Of a stretch of DNA of 64,000 nt, positions 10,104 through 18,295 are shown piece by piece. The position numbers were made by a program, and so were the translations under genes. This DNA is from Rubinisphaera italica (GTDB taxonomy: Bacteria; Planctomycetota; Planctomycetia; Planctomycetales; Planctomycetaceae). Location: positions 5,152,001 through 5,216,000 of the forward strand of contig NZ_SJPG01000001.1 in assembly GCF_007859715.1 (NCBI RefSeq), given 5' to 3'. The notes beneath the pieces are model-generated. The model was not told the origin of the DNA. It was given only the letters and a program-made list of their open reading frames with translations, and ran no database searches. Each line of letters begins with the position of its first letter. Within the stretch, counting starts at the first letter, position 1.

Positions 10104-11516
10104 ATGGTTCTGGCAGCATTGAATCTGGTAATGAAACCAACGAATCTAAGTCCCTCATTTCGAAGGGCTTCATTTGGAATTACTCATACATTCTGCCTGA
10201 TGAGTCTGATCGTGTTTGCCTCGGGATGTGGACAATCAGAAACCATTTCCGAACAGGAACAGGAAAAGACTCTCAAGTCGGCTCCAAATATTGTCCAGCT
10301 GGGGCCTGAGGATCATCAACTCTTTGGCCGTATCGAGAATTCTTCTGAGAATCCACAAACACTGGCGACCGTCCCTGCATTGACGATTCGTCCGGCGACT
10401 CAAACGGAACTCGGACCGGAAATTCAGACCGCTTCACTGGAATTAATACGGCGTTTACCGGCCGAAAAAGTCCCGGTGACTTCTGGAACAGCTGAATGGG
10501 ACCTCGAGCAAATCTCAGCATTAATGACGGAATCGGAAGCTTTGATCAGTGAGGATTCGGAAGTGCCCGAGAGTACTCGGCTGGTGCGGATTCGTGAAAA
10601 CAATCAGAGAATTGTCTCACTGGCCTCACATGCGATTTCCATATCTTACGATGAACCTGATCAGGTTCCCCAGTTCAATGCTGCCGTCCATTCGTTGATG
10701 GAAGCTCGCTTCCAGTTGGCATTACAAGGCGACGAAGCGGCATTGCAGGAGTTATACAACGATGCCGCTTTGCTGGCGAAACAACAACCGGATTCCGTAG
10801 CGGCCGTCATCGCGTCAGGAACCATTGTTCGACTGGCGGAAAAATTGGCGTTACGAAATGAAGCCGATTCTCCCTGGTTGAGTGAGCATGTCCGTCAGGC
10901 CAAATTGTTCGCAACCAATTTCCGAAATGAAGAAGCCCGGGCCATTGTTCAATTGATTTCCGCCGCAGAACTGTGTGAAAAACGAAACATTATTCTGCCT
11001 GCCATAGAATGTTACACTGTTATTCAACAGACCTTTCCGGAGACACCTTTCAAAGAACGAATTGAAGCTTCTTTGCGACGAGTCAGTCTGGTCAATCGAA
11101 AGCTGACAATTGAGGGGCCGTCGATTGACGGCAAAACCATCACACTCAAAGAGTATGCGGGTCAGCATGTCATTATTGCCTTCTGGTCTTCAAAGTCACA
11201 TGAATTTGTGAACCATCTCGACGTTCTGAACCAGTTAACAAAAAACGAAGGCTATGCAGTGATTGGCATCAATCTGGATTCCGAACCGCAAAACTTTCAG
11301 GATTTTCTGTCGAGCCACGACGTTCCCGGACAGCACATCTTCTATCCTCTCGCTGATCTCCGTGGAGCCAACCAGCCTTTTGCGAAGCAATTCGGTGTGA
11401 GCGAGGCTCCCAGCTACTGGCTGGTCGATGCGGATGGGATTGCTCGTGCAACAGCTCTTTCTGTAGAACAACTCTCAAAATTGCCTACACAAAAATCTAT
11501 TACCGCTGAGAATTAA
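10104..11516 (+). CDS. Lipoprotein with thioredoxin-fold (AhpC/TSA-like) domain lacking cysteines
   Basis: A 470-residue protein. A hydrophobic stretch ending in FASGC (about residue 43) looks like a lipobox, so the protein is probably lipid-anchored. The middle (about 60-325) is helical with no named domain. The C-terminal part (about 332-460) has the thioredoxin/TlpA layout: GPSIDGKTITLKEYAGQHVIIAFWS, then VIGINLDSEP and the cis-Pro region EAPSYWLVDADG. The usual CxxC is replaced by SSKS and no resolving cysteine is visible, so it is unlikely to be a disulfide oxidoreductase and may be a binding or scaffold domain. A second ATG at 10131 is an alternative start that gives a shorter lead before the signal. 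Confidence 0.82.
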   Translation: MVLAALNLVMKPTNLSPSFRRASFGITHTFCLMSLIVFASGCGQSETISEQEQEKTLKSAPNIVQLGPEDHQLFGRIENSSENPQTLATVPALTIRPATQTELGPEIQTASLELIRRLPAEKVPVTSGTAEWDLEQISALMTESEALISEDSEVPESTRLVRIRENNQRIVSLASHAISISYDEPDQVPQFNAAVHSLMEARFQLALQGDEAALQELYNDAALLAKQQPDSVAAVIASGTIVRLAEKLALRNEADSPWLSEHVRQAKLFATNFRNEEARAIVQLISAAELCEKRNIILPAIECYTVIQQTFPETPFKERIEASLRRVSLVNRKLTIEGPSIDGKTITLKEYAGQHVIIAFWSSKSHEFVNHLDVLNQLTKNEGYAVIGINLDSEPQNFQDFLSSHDVPGQHIFYPLADLRGANQPFAKQFGVSEAPSYWLVDADGIARATALSVEQLSKLPTQKSITAEN

Positions 11517-11548
11517 TGCGATGTCGACATCCACAAAATGAAATCACC

Positions 11549-11578
11549 ACCCGAGCCAATTCCGGCTCGGGTTTTTTT
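11549..11578 (+). terminator. Rho-independent terminator after the lipoprotein gene
   Basis: CCCGAGCC (11550-11557) pairs with GGCTCGGG (11564-11571) over a 6-base loop, followed by seven T. It lies 33 bases past the stop codon. Confidence 0.9.
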
Positions 11579-11824
11579 GTGGACGAAACAGGCAAATTCT
11601 GATGGACTCGAAACTGTCAATCCAGGTCCTTACATTCAATTCTGAAACAAGATTTTTTTCTTAAAATGAATTTCTGATGATTATATTCGTTTTATTTTTT
11701 GAATTTTTCATAAAATAATCAGGCACCACATTGTGCATAATTACTGGTCTTTTGTGGCATAATGCGCACAATTGTTTAATAATTTTGAGAAATTAGGTGA
11801 TTTAGTCTCAATTATTGCCCAATC

Positions 11825-11912
11825 TTGACTATAAATGCAGGGATATGCCTGCATTTGCGTGGATGTGGTACTTGTCCTCAGCAATAGACAGTGGTATATT
11901 GGTAATATTACC
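11825..11912 (+). promoter_or_regulatory. Candidate lexA promoter and operator palindromes
   Basis: TTGACT (11825-11830) is a good -35 box. It is followed at once by a perfect inverted repeat with arms AAATGCAGG (11833-11841) and CCTGCATTT (11848-11856), 6 bases apart. A second perfect palindrome GGTAATATTACC lies at 11901-11912. LexA usually represses its own gene, so one of these may be its operator. Neither matches the E. coli (CTGT-N8-ACAG) or Bacillus (GAAC-N4-GTTC) boxes, so the assignment is inference. Confidence 0.4.
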
Positions 11913-12013
11913 GGTTGTCAGGCTTTCAACATACCGAGAAGACCTGACTATACGCTCTGCTTCCTACCAATAATCCAAATTAACTGGGCCAAACATCTTT
12001 AAAGGATGAAACC

Positions 12014-12622
12014 ATGATAGAAAAAAGCCATCCACCGCTTACAGAACGCCAATCAGCCATTTACGATTTCTTAAAAGAAAAAATTGTGAACCGAGGCTAC
12101 GGTCCCACTGTCCGTGAGATTGGGAATCACTTTGGAATTCGTTCCCCCAATGGAGTTATGTGCCATCTGAAGGCACTGGAACGCAAGGGATTGATTACTC
12201 GGGAATCACACATGTCCCGCGCAATTCAGTTGACGGATCACTCTCAAATGCGATCCACAACCATGAAACTGGCTGGTCAGATTGCAGCGGGAAGTCCGGT
12301 TCTGGCTGTCGAAGATCAGGAAACAATTGACTTTTCCGGATTGTTCAACGACCAGGATCAATTTTGTCTCCGCGTTAAAGGCGATTCGATGATCGAAGAT
12401 CATATTGCTGAAGGAGACTATGTTGTCGTCGAACGAACCACCAATTGCAACGACGGAGATATTGTTGTCGCTCTGGTTGATGGCACAGAAGCGACATTGA
12501 AGCGTTTCTTCAAAGAACCAAACCGGATTCGCCTTGAACCTGCCAATTCCACTATGCAACCTATCTACTCGAACAATGTCGAAATTATGGGTGTCGTCTC
12601 TGGTGTAATTCGTCAGTACTAA
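12014..12622 (+). CDS. lexA: LexA SOS repressor, self-cleaving
   Basis: A 202-residue protein, the normal length. The N-terminal winged helix (LTERQSAIYDFLKEKI, PTVREIGNHFGIRSPNGV) is followed by a hinge and the S24 peptidase domain. The cleavage bond Ala92-Gly93 is in QIAAGSP, the catalytic Ser is in GDSM (S125) and the Lys in ATLKRF (K163). RecA filaments stimulate self-cleavage after DNA damage, which releases the SOS genes. An AAAGGATG ribosome site precedes the ATG. The gene is single, with its own long leader and terminator. No SOS polymerase gene adjoins it. Confidence 0.97.
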   Translation: MIEKSHPPLTERQSAIYDFLKEKIVNRGYGPTVREIGNHFGIRSPNGVMCHLKALERKGLITRESHMSRAIQLTDHSQMRSTTMKLAGQIAAGSPVLAVEDQETIDFSGLFNDQDQFCLRVKGDSMIEDHIAEGDYVVVERTTNCNDGDIVVALVDGTEATLKRFFKEPNRIRLEPANSTMQPIYSNNVEIMGVVSGVIRQY

Positions 12623-12670
12623 GAATAAATCGGATTTCTGAAAGTTTTGTCTTATCAGATTCGAATTCAT

Positions 12671-12701
12671 AAAAGAGACGCCTGTGGGTGTCTCTTTTTT
12701 T
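12671..12701 (+). terminator. Rho-independent terminator after lexA
   Basis: AGAGACGCC pairs with GGTGTCTCT over a 4-base TGTG loop and is followed by a T-run. It lies about 50 bases past the lexA stop. Confidence 0.88.
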
Positions 12702-12735
12702 ACGCCTGAACATAGGGTTCGTAAAAGCAACACTT

Positions 12736-12760
12736 TCCCCTCGCTGACACTTCGAGTTAT
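12736..12760 (-). repeat. R1 repeat, decayed copy
   Basis: TCCCCTCGCTGACACTTCGA differs from the R1 unit by a few changes (ACACTTCGAGTTAT for ACGCTTCGGGTTAA). Only one arm is present. Confidence 0.6.
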
Positions 12761-12829
12761 GATTCATCGGAGCGAGTTCCGCTTTTCCCAATTCAGCACA
12801 AGCACTCATTTTCTGAAACTGTTTCGATT

Positions 12830-14323
12830 ATGTCAATCAGCACATCCTCCATTCTGAGTATGTCGGGAATCACGAAACGGTTTGGAGCAACCATCGCATT
12901 AGACGATGTCGCGATTGATGTGCAGCCTGGCCAGGTGCTGGCTTTGATTGGGGAAAATGGAGCGGGCAAGAGTACCTTGATGCGGATTTTAAGTGGTTCG
13001 ATCAAACCCGATTCCGGACAAATGTGTCTGGAGCAGCAGGCTTACGAACCAGCCGACCCACACTCTGCTCGACTGGCGGGTGTGAGCATGATTTATCAGG
13101 AGTTGACGATCGCTCCTGACTTGAGTCTGGAAGACAATTTGATGCTCGGCTGCGAGTCATCCCGGTTTGGATTGCTCGATCGTAAGGCTCAGCGAGAGCG
13201 GATGCAGGAAGCTCTTCGCCTGCTTGGATTGGATCAGTTTCCGCTGACGATACCGGCGCGCCTGCTGTCTCCCGCTTCTCAACAGTTGGTGGAAATTGCG
13301 CGGGCCTTGGTCAATCAATCGAAGATTGTGATTTTTGACGAGCCGACGAGTTCTTTGACGTCGGAAGATGTGCAGCAGTTGTTCAAGGTAATACGCATCC
13401 TGAAAGAACGTGGGTTAGGTCTGGTTTACATCAGTCATTTTCTGGAAGAAATTCGAGAACTGTGCGATGACTATGTGATACTTAGAGATGGTCAAAGTGT
13501 GGGAGCTGGCAAGCTGGATGAGGCGAGCGATGATCAGATCGTGCATCTGATGATTGGCCGAGAACTCGATGAATTATTTCCGACAGTGCCTCATGAGCAG
13601 GGCGAACTCTTGGTGGATCTGACTAATCTTACCGGCTCAGAGAAGCCGGTCGATGTTTCGCTGCAGATTCGTCGCGGAGAGATTGTCGGTCTGGCGGGTC
13701 TGGTCGGAGCCGGGCGAACGGAGTTGGCGCGGTGTCTGTATGGATTGGATCCAGTGAAGTCGGGGACTGTCAAAATTGAAGAGATCCAACCGGCTCCAAA
13801 TCCGCGGGCTCGGATTCGAGCGGGGATGGGGATGGTTTCGGAAGACCGAAAAACAGAAGGGCTCGCCCAAAATCGTTCGATTGCTGACAACCTGACATTA
13901 TCACGACTGGAAGACTATGCGCGGTTCGGTGTGGTGAATTTGACCTCTCAGAAAAAATCTGCTCGCGAGTGGATGAATCGTCTGAATGTCAAAGCGGAAT
14001 CTCCCGAGCAGACGATTCAGGCACTTTCGGGGGGCAATCAGCAGAAGGTCGCGATCGCACGCGTATTGCATCAGCAGGCCGATTTATTAATTCTCGATGA
14101 GCCCACACGTGGCATTGATGTCCGAACGAAATCGGAAATCTATCGGCTGATGGGCGAGTGCGCGGCTCAGGGAAAAGCGGTGTTGTTTATCAGTTCGTAC
14201 CTGCCGGAGTTGCAGGCGGTGTGTGATCGAATTGGTGTGATGGCGCGGGGGCGATTGAAAGAGATTCGTCCTACGGAAGAGTGGACGGCAGCTGAGATTA
14301 TGCGCGTTGCGATTTCGAAGTGA
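12830..14323 (+). CDS. Sugar-type ABC transporter ATPase with two nucleotide-binding domains
   Basis: A 497-residue protein with the RbsA/MglA layout of two fused ATPase domains. Domain 1 has Walker A GENGAGKST, Q-loop YQELTIAPDLS, Walker B VIFDEPTSSLT and the H-loop YISHFLEE. Its signature reads LSPASQQ rather than the LSxGQQQ seen in active relatives. Domain 2 has an intact signature LSGGNQQKVAIA and LILDEPTRGIDV, but its Walker A region (GLVGAGRTE) is the altered form usual in this family. Such proteins power import of ribose, galactose, autoinducer-2 or nucleosides. No permease or binding-protein gene adjoins it, so the partners must be elsewhere. Confidence 0.9.
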   Translation: MSISTSSILSMSGITKRFGATIALDDVAIDVQPGQVLALIGENGAGKSTLMRILSGSIKPDSGQMCLEQQAYEPADPHSARLAGVSMIYQELTIAPDLSLEDNLMLGCESSRFGLLDRKAQRERMQEALRLLGLDQFPLTIPARLLSPASQQLVEIARALVNQSKIVIFDEPTSSLTSEDVQQLFKVIRILKERGLGLVYISHFLEEIRELCDDYVILRDGQSVGAGKLDEASDDQIVHLMIGRELDELFPTVPHEQGELLVDLTNLTGSEKPVDVSLQIRRGEIVGLAGLVGAGRTELARCLYGLDPVKSGTVKIEEIQPAPNPRARIRAGMGMVSEDRKTEGLAQNRSIADNLTLSRLEDYARFGVVNLTSQKKSAREWMNRLNVKAESPEQTIQALSGGNQQKVAIARVLHQQADLLILDEPTRGIDVRTKSEIYRLMGECAAQGKAVLFISSYLPELQAVCDRIGVMARGRLKEIRPTEEWTAAEIMRVAISK

Positions 14324-14331
14324 GTTGCAAC

Positions 14332-14458
14332 GGGTAGCCCAGATAGCTCCGCTATCTGGGTGGACGAAGTCCACAAGAGGACTGCAGTTGGATGATGGAA
14401 TTTTCTCACCGCGTTCTTGCGGCTTCGCCGCCCTGAAAGAATCTTTCAGGGCTATCCT
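14332..14458. repeat. R4 composite repeat (two different hairpins)
   Basis: Hairpin A has GCCCAGATAGC and GCTATCTGGG, followed by TGGACGAAGTCCAC. Hairpin B has GCGGCTTCGCCGC and then CCCTGAAAGA-TCTTTCAGGG. About 50 bases separate them. An inverted copy is at 23704-23830, and a stretched or split version lies at 60312 and 60917. Confidence 0.85.
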
Positions 14459-14487
14459 ACTGATTTCAAATTAATAGAACCCCACGT

Positions 14488-14817
14488 TCAAGCGTGTTTT
14501 TTTGGGCTTACTGTTGGCCAATCTGCAATGAATGTGAACTCCATTACATCCGAATGAAGGATGAACTCCCATTGCTTGCCTGACTGTCTACAATCAAATG
14601 CAATGATATCCCAAGGCAACTCCCAATCGTCATCAGAATCTGAGTAAGAGCCATCAATATATACTAAACGTGAATTTTGAAATTCGACGAATAACTTGTT
14701 GGATTCCTCCTCAAAAGGTGCAATCATTAGTTCAATCGATGATTCTTGGAATGTTGCAATGTAAACACCATGAACGCCTAATCCACGGTAGAGATATGTT
14801 TCGATTTCACTTGGCAT
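14488..14817 (-). CDS. Small hypothetical protein
   Basis: A 109-residue acidic protein (YSDSDDDWELPWDIIAF) without signal peptide or membrane helix. It reads as a soluble domain with alternating hydrophobic residues, somewhat like small immunity or SMI1-type proteins, but no motif is clear enough to name it. The DNA is more AT-rich than the flanking genes. The ribosome site is weak. It lies between an R4 repeat and an R8 palindrome, which fits a laterally acquired or fast-evolving gene. Confidence 0.5.
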   Translation of the reverse strand: MPSEIETYLYRGLGVHGVYIATFQESSIELMIAPFEEESNKLFVEFQNSRLVYIDGSYSDSDDDWELPWDIIAFDCRQSGKQWEFILHSDVMEFTFIADWPTVSPKKHA

Positions 14818-14895
14818 TCTAAAACATTTTCAAATGGATTCTCAATCTGCAGGTCTGGCACTGTCTGACGTCAACTAGCGTGGAACGCACATTTT

Positions 14896-14915
14896 GACAG
14901 GCTGGAAGCCTGTCC
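14896..14915. repeat. R8 short palindrome
   Basis: GACAGGCTGGAAGCCTGTC is a stem of 8 pairs with a 3-base loop, followed by CTACGG. The core ACAGGCTGGAAGCCTGT recurs at 20553-20569. Confidence 0.7.
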
Positions 14916-14922
14916 TACGGAA

Positions 14923-16290
14923 TTATGGCTTTCCTGCGAGTTTAACAAACCAGAGTTCGGTAGCGTACCAGGTGTTGTCTTCTTCGATGAGTGTGAGGAC
15001 CTGTTCGTCTTTGGAATTGAAAATCCGTGCTTTGCGTTTGCCGTCTTCTTCTTTCAGTTCAACACGCTTCACCATCGTTTGTTCATCAATTGAGAAATTT
15101 ATGCTGTCGATTTTCTTGAGTAGCTCAGGCGTAATTTCGTTTTGTTTTTCAGGCAGGATAAATTTCTTCAATTCTTCGATGTTTCCATCCCGAATATACT
15201 CTTCCTGCTTTTGTAATTGAAAACGAGTCGCCTGAAGTATCTCATGTTCCAGGGCGGCCTGCTGTTGATATTTTCGGAGTTCTTCTGCAGTCATTAACCG
15301 GGCTGATCGGAGGGTTTCGGTCCAGAGTTTGATGTTCTCTTCGTCTTTCTGATCGGCTTTTTTCGTATAGGCAATTCGATGAATATCGCTTTTGCCTTTC
15401 ACGATGCGGACCATTTCGTATTGCGATGGGTGCTCATCGGTTTCCTTGATTCTCCAGAAGAAGAGCACATCGTCCGGGGTTTCATTGAGCACATCAAATT
15501 CCACCTCTTTGAAGGAACCGGTCAGGCTTTCGCGGATGATTTCCATCATTTTTTTTGCCGATTGCTCTTCAACAATTCCGATGAATCGCTGGCTGGAAAA
15601 GAGTTCGGTCCAGTTTTGAATCGTTTCCTCACCTTTGGTAAATTCTGTGTTGCCCTGTTCGAAAGATAATATTCGATAGGCAACGCGCCAGCCTTCAGGA
15701 AGTGAAAACGCGAGACCATCTTCGCTGCGTAATCCACCTTCGGGAAGATTACGTAAGTCGAGAATGGAAAAGACCTGCTGGTTGATCATGTTGATGGACA
15801 TGAATCCGTAGATGGCGCGGCTCTGGATGCCATTCTGCTCGAATTGATCTGGCTTGCCCAAAACGTTCATGATTGTGTCTGCAGTCGTACCAACGCTGAA
15901 GAGGCCGCGATCATCCAGAAATTTCCAGGTGCGGAGGAAGTCCATCACAGCCGCTTCGTTTTTCGGGGCGTATCGGACAGCCATGCGAAAGTGATACCAA
16001 CCTGCATTCGCATTGCGGTTGGCCATGTATGCCAGTCCGAGGGCGTGATGATACTCACCGTTTTCCGCTTCTACTTTGACGGCTGCTTCAAAATGTTCGA
16101 TGGCAGTTTCAAAGTCCTCCAGCTCCATCGCAGATTTGCCAAGTTCAAAACTCTTCTGCGCGGCTGCGGTTTGCGCTTCCGTTTTCTCTATGGGCGGTTT
16201 TTCATCGGCGGAAAGGCTGGTTGATGAAATCACCAGGAAGAGGCAGACTCCGCAGAAAAGCGTTCGGATTGTGTGAGTCATTGTTAACAT
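14923..16290 (-). CDS. Secreted TPR-containing protein
   Basis: A 455-residue protein. Residues 1-28 are a signal peptide ending SLSADEK. Two or three TPR-like helical repeats (about 45-125: ALGLAYMANRNANAGWYHFRMAVRYAPKNE) come first. An N-terminal half of a SmpA/BamE-like fold is suggested by MNVLGKPDQFEQNGIQSRAIYGF, but this is weak. The rest is charged and mixed in structure, with FWRIKETDEHPSQYEMVRIVKGKSDIHRIAYTKK. No catalytic site is visible. It is probably a periplasmic or envelope-associated protein of unknown role. The gene stands alone, with spacers on both sides. Confidence 0.75.
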   Translation of the reverse strand: MLTMTHTIRTLFCGVCLFLVISSTSLSADEKPPIEKTEAQTAAAQKSFELGKSAMELEDFETAIEHFEAAVKVEAENGEYHHALGLAYMANRNANAGWYHFRMAVRYAPKNEAAVMDFLRTWKFLDDRGLFSVGTTADTIMNVLGKPDQFEQNGIQSRAIYGFMSINMINQQVFSILDLRNLPEGGLRSEDGLAFSLPEGWRVAYRILSFEQGNTEFTKGEETIQNWTELFSSQRFIGIVEEQSAKKMMEIIRESLTGSFKEVEFDVLNETPDDVLFFWRIKETDEHPSQYEMVRIVKGKSDIHRIAYTKKADQKDEENIKLWTETLRSARLMTAEELRKYQQQAALEHEILQATRFQLQKQEEYIRDGNIEELKKFILPEKQNEITPELLKKIDSINFSIDEQTMVKRVELKEEDGKRKARIFNSKDEQVLTLIEEDNTWYATELWFVKLAGKP

Positions 16291-16415
16291 CCTGTTTGGA
16301 ATTGGCCTGGACCAAGTCTACTTTTACTGCAGCGGCTGGCGATGCAAAAACACCTTGAATTGTTGACGTCAACGCGATCCGCTTAAACCGAATGCGTTCT
16401 AAGTCATGCAGAGCC

Positions 16416-16442
16416 GTCCCCTCGCTGACGCATCGGGTTAAG
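16416..16442 (-). repeat. R1 repeat, single copy
   Basis: GTCCCCTCGCTGACGCATCG and GGTTAAG, one change from the consensus (CATCGGG for CTTCGGG). It lies upstream of the TPR gene. Confidence 0.85.
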
Positions 16443-16503
16443 ATAGGCATCCTTATTACGTCCGATCCTGACTCGCCCGTCAAGATCAATCCTGTCTGTC
16501 CCC

Positions 16504-16983
16504 TTACAAATCAGGCAAGCCACCAAACTGACGGACCGCTTCGTACATTATCGTGTTGGCGGTGCTGGCCAGATTGAGGCTGCGAACTTCCGGGTGCATC
16601 GGTAATCGCAGGCAGTTCTCGGAATATTCGCTACGAATTTCGTCGGGCAGACCGGCGCTCTCTTTTCCGAACAGGAGAATATCTCCGCGAGCGAACTGAG
16701 CTTCCCAGGGAGTGCGAGTGCCGAATTTGGTCAGACACCAGACGTTTCGATCCGGCAATTGCTGGCGAAGTTCCTGCCAGGAATCGACAACGTCCCAATT
16801 GAGATATTGCCAATAATCAATCCCGGCTCGACGAAGGTGTTTGGCATCCAGCTCGAAACCGAGCGGACGGATGAGCCAGAGTTTAGCACCGACGGCTACG
16901 CAGGAGCGACCGATGTTTCCCGTGTTTTGAGGAATTTCGGGTTCAAAGAGTACGACGTTCAGGATTGGAGTTTGCTTTGTCAT
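16504..16983 (-). CDS. trmL: tRNA (cytidine(34)-2'-O)-methyltransferase
   Basis: A 159-residue SPOUT methyltransferase of the usual TrmL length. Family signatures are [21 protein letters not shown] at the start, [21 protein letters not shown] and the knot motif [15 protein letters not shown]. TrmL methylates the 2'-oxygen of the wobble base in tRNA-Leu anticodons, using S-adenosylmethionine. The start lies 6 bases past the stop of the Nudix gene, so both are probably on one transcript. Confidence 0.95.
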   Translation of the reverse strand: MTKQTPILNVVLFEPEIPQNTGNIGRSCVAVGAKLWLIRPLGFELDAKHLRRAGIDYWQYLNWDVVDSWQELRQQLPDRNVWCLTKFGTRTPWEAQFARGDILLFGKESAGLPDEIRSEYSENCLRLPMHPEVRSLNLASTANTIMYEAVRQFGGLPDL

Positions 16984-16989
16984 TTGAAG

Positions 16990-17382
16990 TTAGTCAACTG
17001 GAGTGGATATGCGAATCTGTTCAAGAACGACAGCGTTGGCCGGGGGGAAAGAATAGGAGTCTAATTCATTTCGTGGGATCCACTTCCAAGGTGCCTGTAA
17101 GGAGTCGGGAGATTGACCGTCGACCAGCTTGCACTGCCAGAAGTCGAGCAGAACCTCGCCATGTTCGTACGTAAATTGTTCCTGGTGGAGCAGCCTAAGC
17201 GCTTCGACTTGCAAACCGGTTTCCTCACGACATTCCCGAACGGCGGTCTCGGATGTACTTTCAGGAAGGAGTTGCTTACCGCCGGGGAACTCGGCGAAAC
17301 CAGCCAGCACGGCCCCTTCCGGCCGAATGCCCACAACATAACAATTTTCGTGTTCAACGAGACTGATGCCGATGATTTGCAA
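16990..17382 (-). CDS. Nudix hydrolase (MutT-like)
   Basis: A 130-residue protein. The Nudix box is complete: G, five residues, E, seven residues, then RECREETGL (in GKQLLPE-STSETAV-RECREETGL). The glycine-rich lead AEFPGGK is typical of MutT-type enzymes that hydrolyse oxidised dGTP or related nucleotides. ILGISLV-like N-terminus and PWKWIPRNEL near the C-terminus also match that group. The substrate cannot be fixed from sequence. It is followed closely by trmL. Confidence 0.92.
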   Translation of the reverse strand: MQIIGISLVEHENCYVVGIRPEGAVLAGFAEFPGGKQLLPESTSETAVRECREETGLQVEALRLLHQEQFTYEHGEVLLDFWQCKLVDGQSPDSLQAPWKWIPRNELDSYSFPPANAVVLEQIRISTPVD

Positions 17383-17501
17383 GGGATTCTCGAAGTCAAA
17401 GGTTTAAGAAATATCTGGGTCTAACTATTTATGGATTAAGACCTGTAGAGCACGCTATACGTTCCCAACGGATGTTTCAATCTGGGAATTGATAGCAGCA
17501 T

Positions 17502-17527
17502 CTTAACCCGAAGCGTCAGCGAGGGGA
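17502..17527 (+). repeat. R1 repeat, single copy
   Basis: CTTAACCCGAAGCGTCAGCG and then AGGGGA, exact consensus. It lies between the mobA and Nudix genes. Confidence 0.88.
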
Positions 17528-17547
17528 AAGCGTGAATTGAAACGGGA

Positions 17548-18183
17548 TCATCGAAGGGATCCCGAGTCATGATCCTGTGAATTTTGCCAGTCTAGGGATT
17601 CCTGTGGTGTATTGATTTGAGGGATTTTCGGCCAGTTTTCAGGGATCGGGAGTGAATGGCATTTCTGATTCAGTTGCTGAAAGAGTTTGAAAAACGAACG
17701 CTGTTGAGTGGCCAGTCGAGTTTCCAGGATGGGGATCAGCGAGGTGTGATAGCAGCCTGGGAAAGGGTGTAGGCGTGGTTCAGATTTTTTTGAGTTCCTT
17801 TCCATGAAGTGAATAGAAAGTGCACCTTCACTTTGTTGAGCTCGTTCCCAGAGGATGTCGAGCCAGTCGGGTTTGAGCTCGGTCATGTCGCAACTGATGA
17901 GGACAATCCAACAATCCTGCGTTGTTTTCTGTGAATGAGTCAAAGCGGCATGCAGACCGGCAAGCGGGCCTGCTTCTGGATGGATATCGGGGATTGTAGG
18001 AATGTTGAGGTCGAGGTATTTGTCGGAACGATCTGCGACGGCGATCGATTTTTGACCGGTCCAGTGCGAAAGTTTCTGATCGAGATTTTCGATCAACGAT
18101 TGTGAATTCGTTTTGTGGCGGGCTTTATCGCTGCCAAAACGAAGACTTTTCCCACCACTCAAGATATAACCTTGTGGACGCAT
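17548..18183 (-). CDS. mobA: Molybdenum cofactor guanylyltransferase
   Basis: A 211-residue protein of normal MobA length. The N-terminal nucleotide-binding motif ILSGGKSLRFGSDKA is diagnostic (the usual form is LAGGxSxRMGxDKA; here Phe replaces Met). Downstream are IPDIHPEAGPLAGLHAAL and the metal-binding VLISCDMTEL (CDxP-like; Pro replaced by Thr). The enzyme joins GMP to molybdopterin to make the bis-MGD type of cofactor. The Ser-rich, AT-leaning sequence is more divergent than housekeeping neighbours. moaA of the same pathway is at 55284, not adjacent. Confidence 0.88.
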   Translation of the reverse strand: MRPQGYILSGGKSLRFGSDKARHKTNSQSLIENLDQKLSHWTGQKSIAVADRSDKYLDLNIPTIPDIHPEAGPLAGLHAALTHSQKTTQDCWIVLISCDMTELKPDWLDILWERAQQSEGALSIHFMERNSKKSEPRLHPFPGCYHTSLIPILETRLATQQRSFFKLFQQLNQKCHSLPIPENWPKIPQINTPQESLDWQNSQDHDSGSLR

Positions 18184-18295
18184 GCTTTATTTGAATAGAT
18201 TAGTGGTGAGAGATTCGAGGTGAGAGTATTTCAATTCTCATTTTCGCTCAGACTCTCAACATTAATCTCTCCTCTCTAACCTAAATTCATTCTTT

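Larger units (their letters stand above)
11517..12013. other. 497-base AT-rich regulatory spacer before lexA
   Basis: No gene was found. After the terminator the DNA is strongly AT-rich. It holds several palindromes, two of them perfect (11833-11856 and 11901-11912), and an imperfect pair around ATTGTGCATAAT and ATAATGCGCACAAT (about 11733-11778). The long leader suggests complex control of the lexA gene. Confidence 0.6.
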
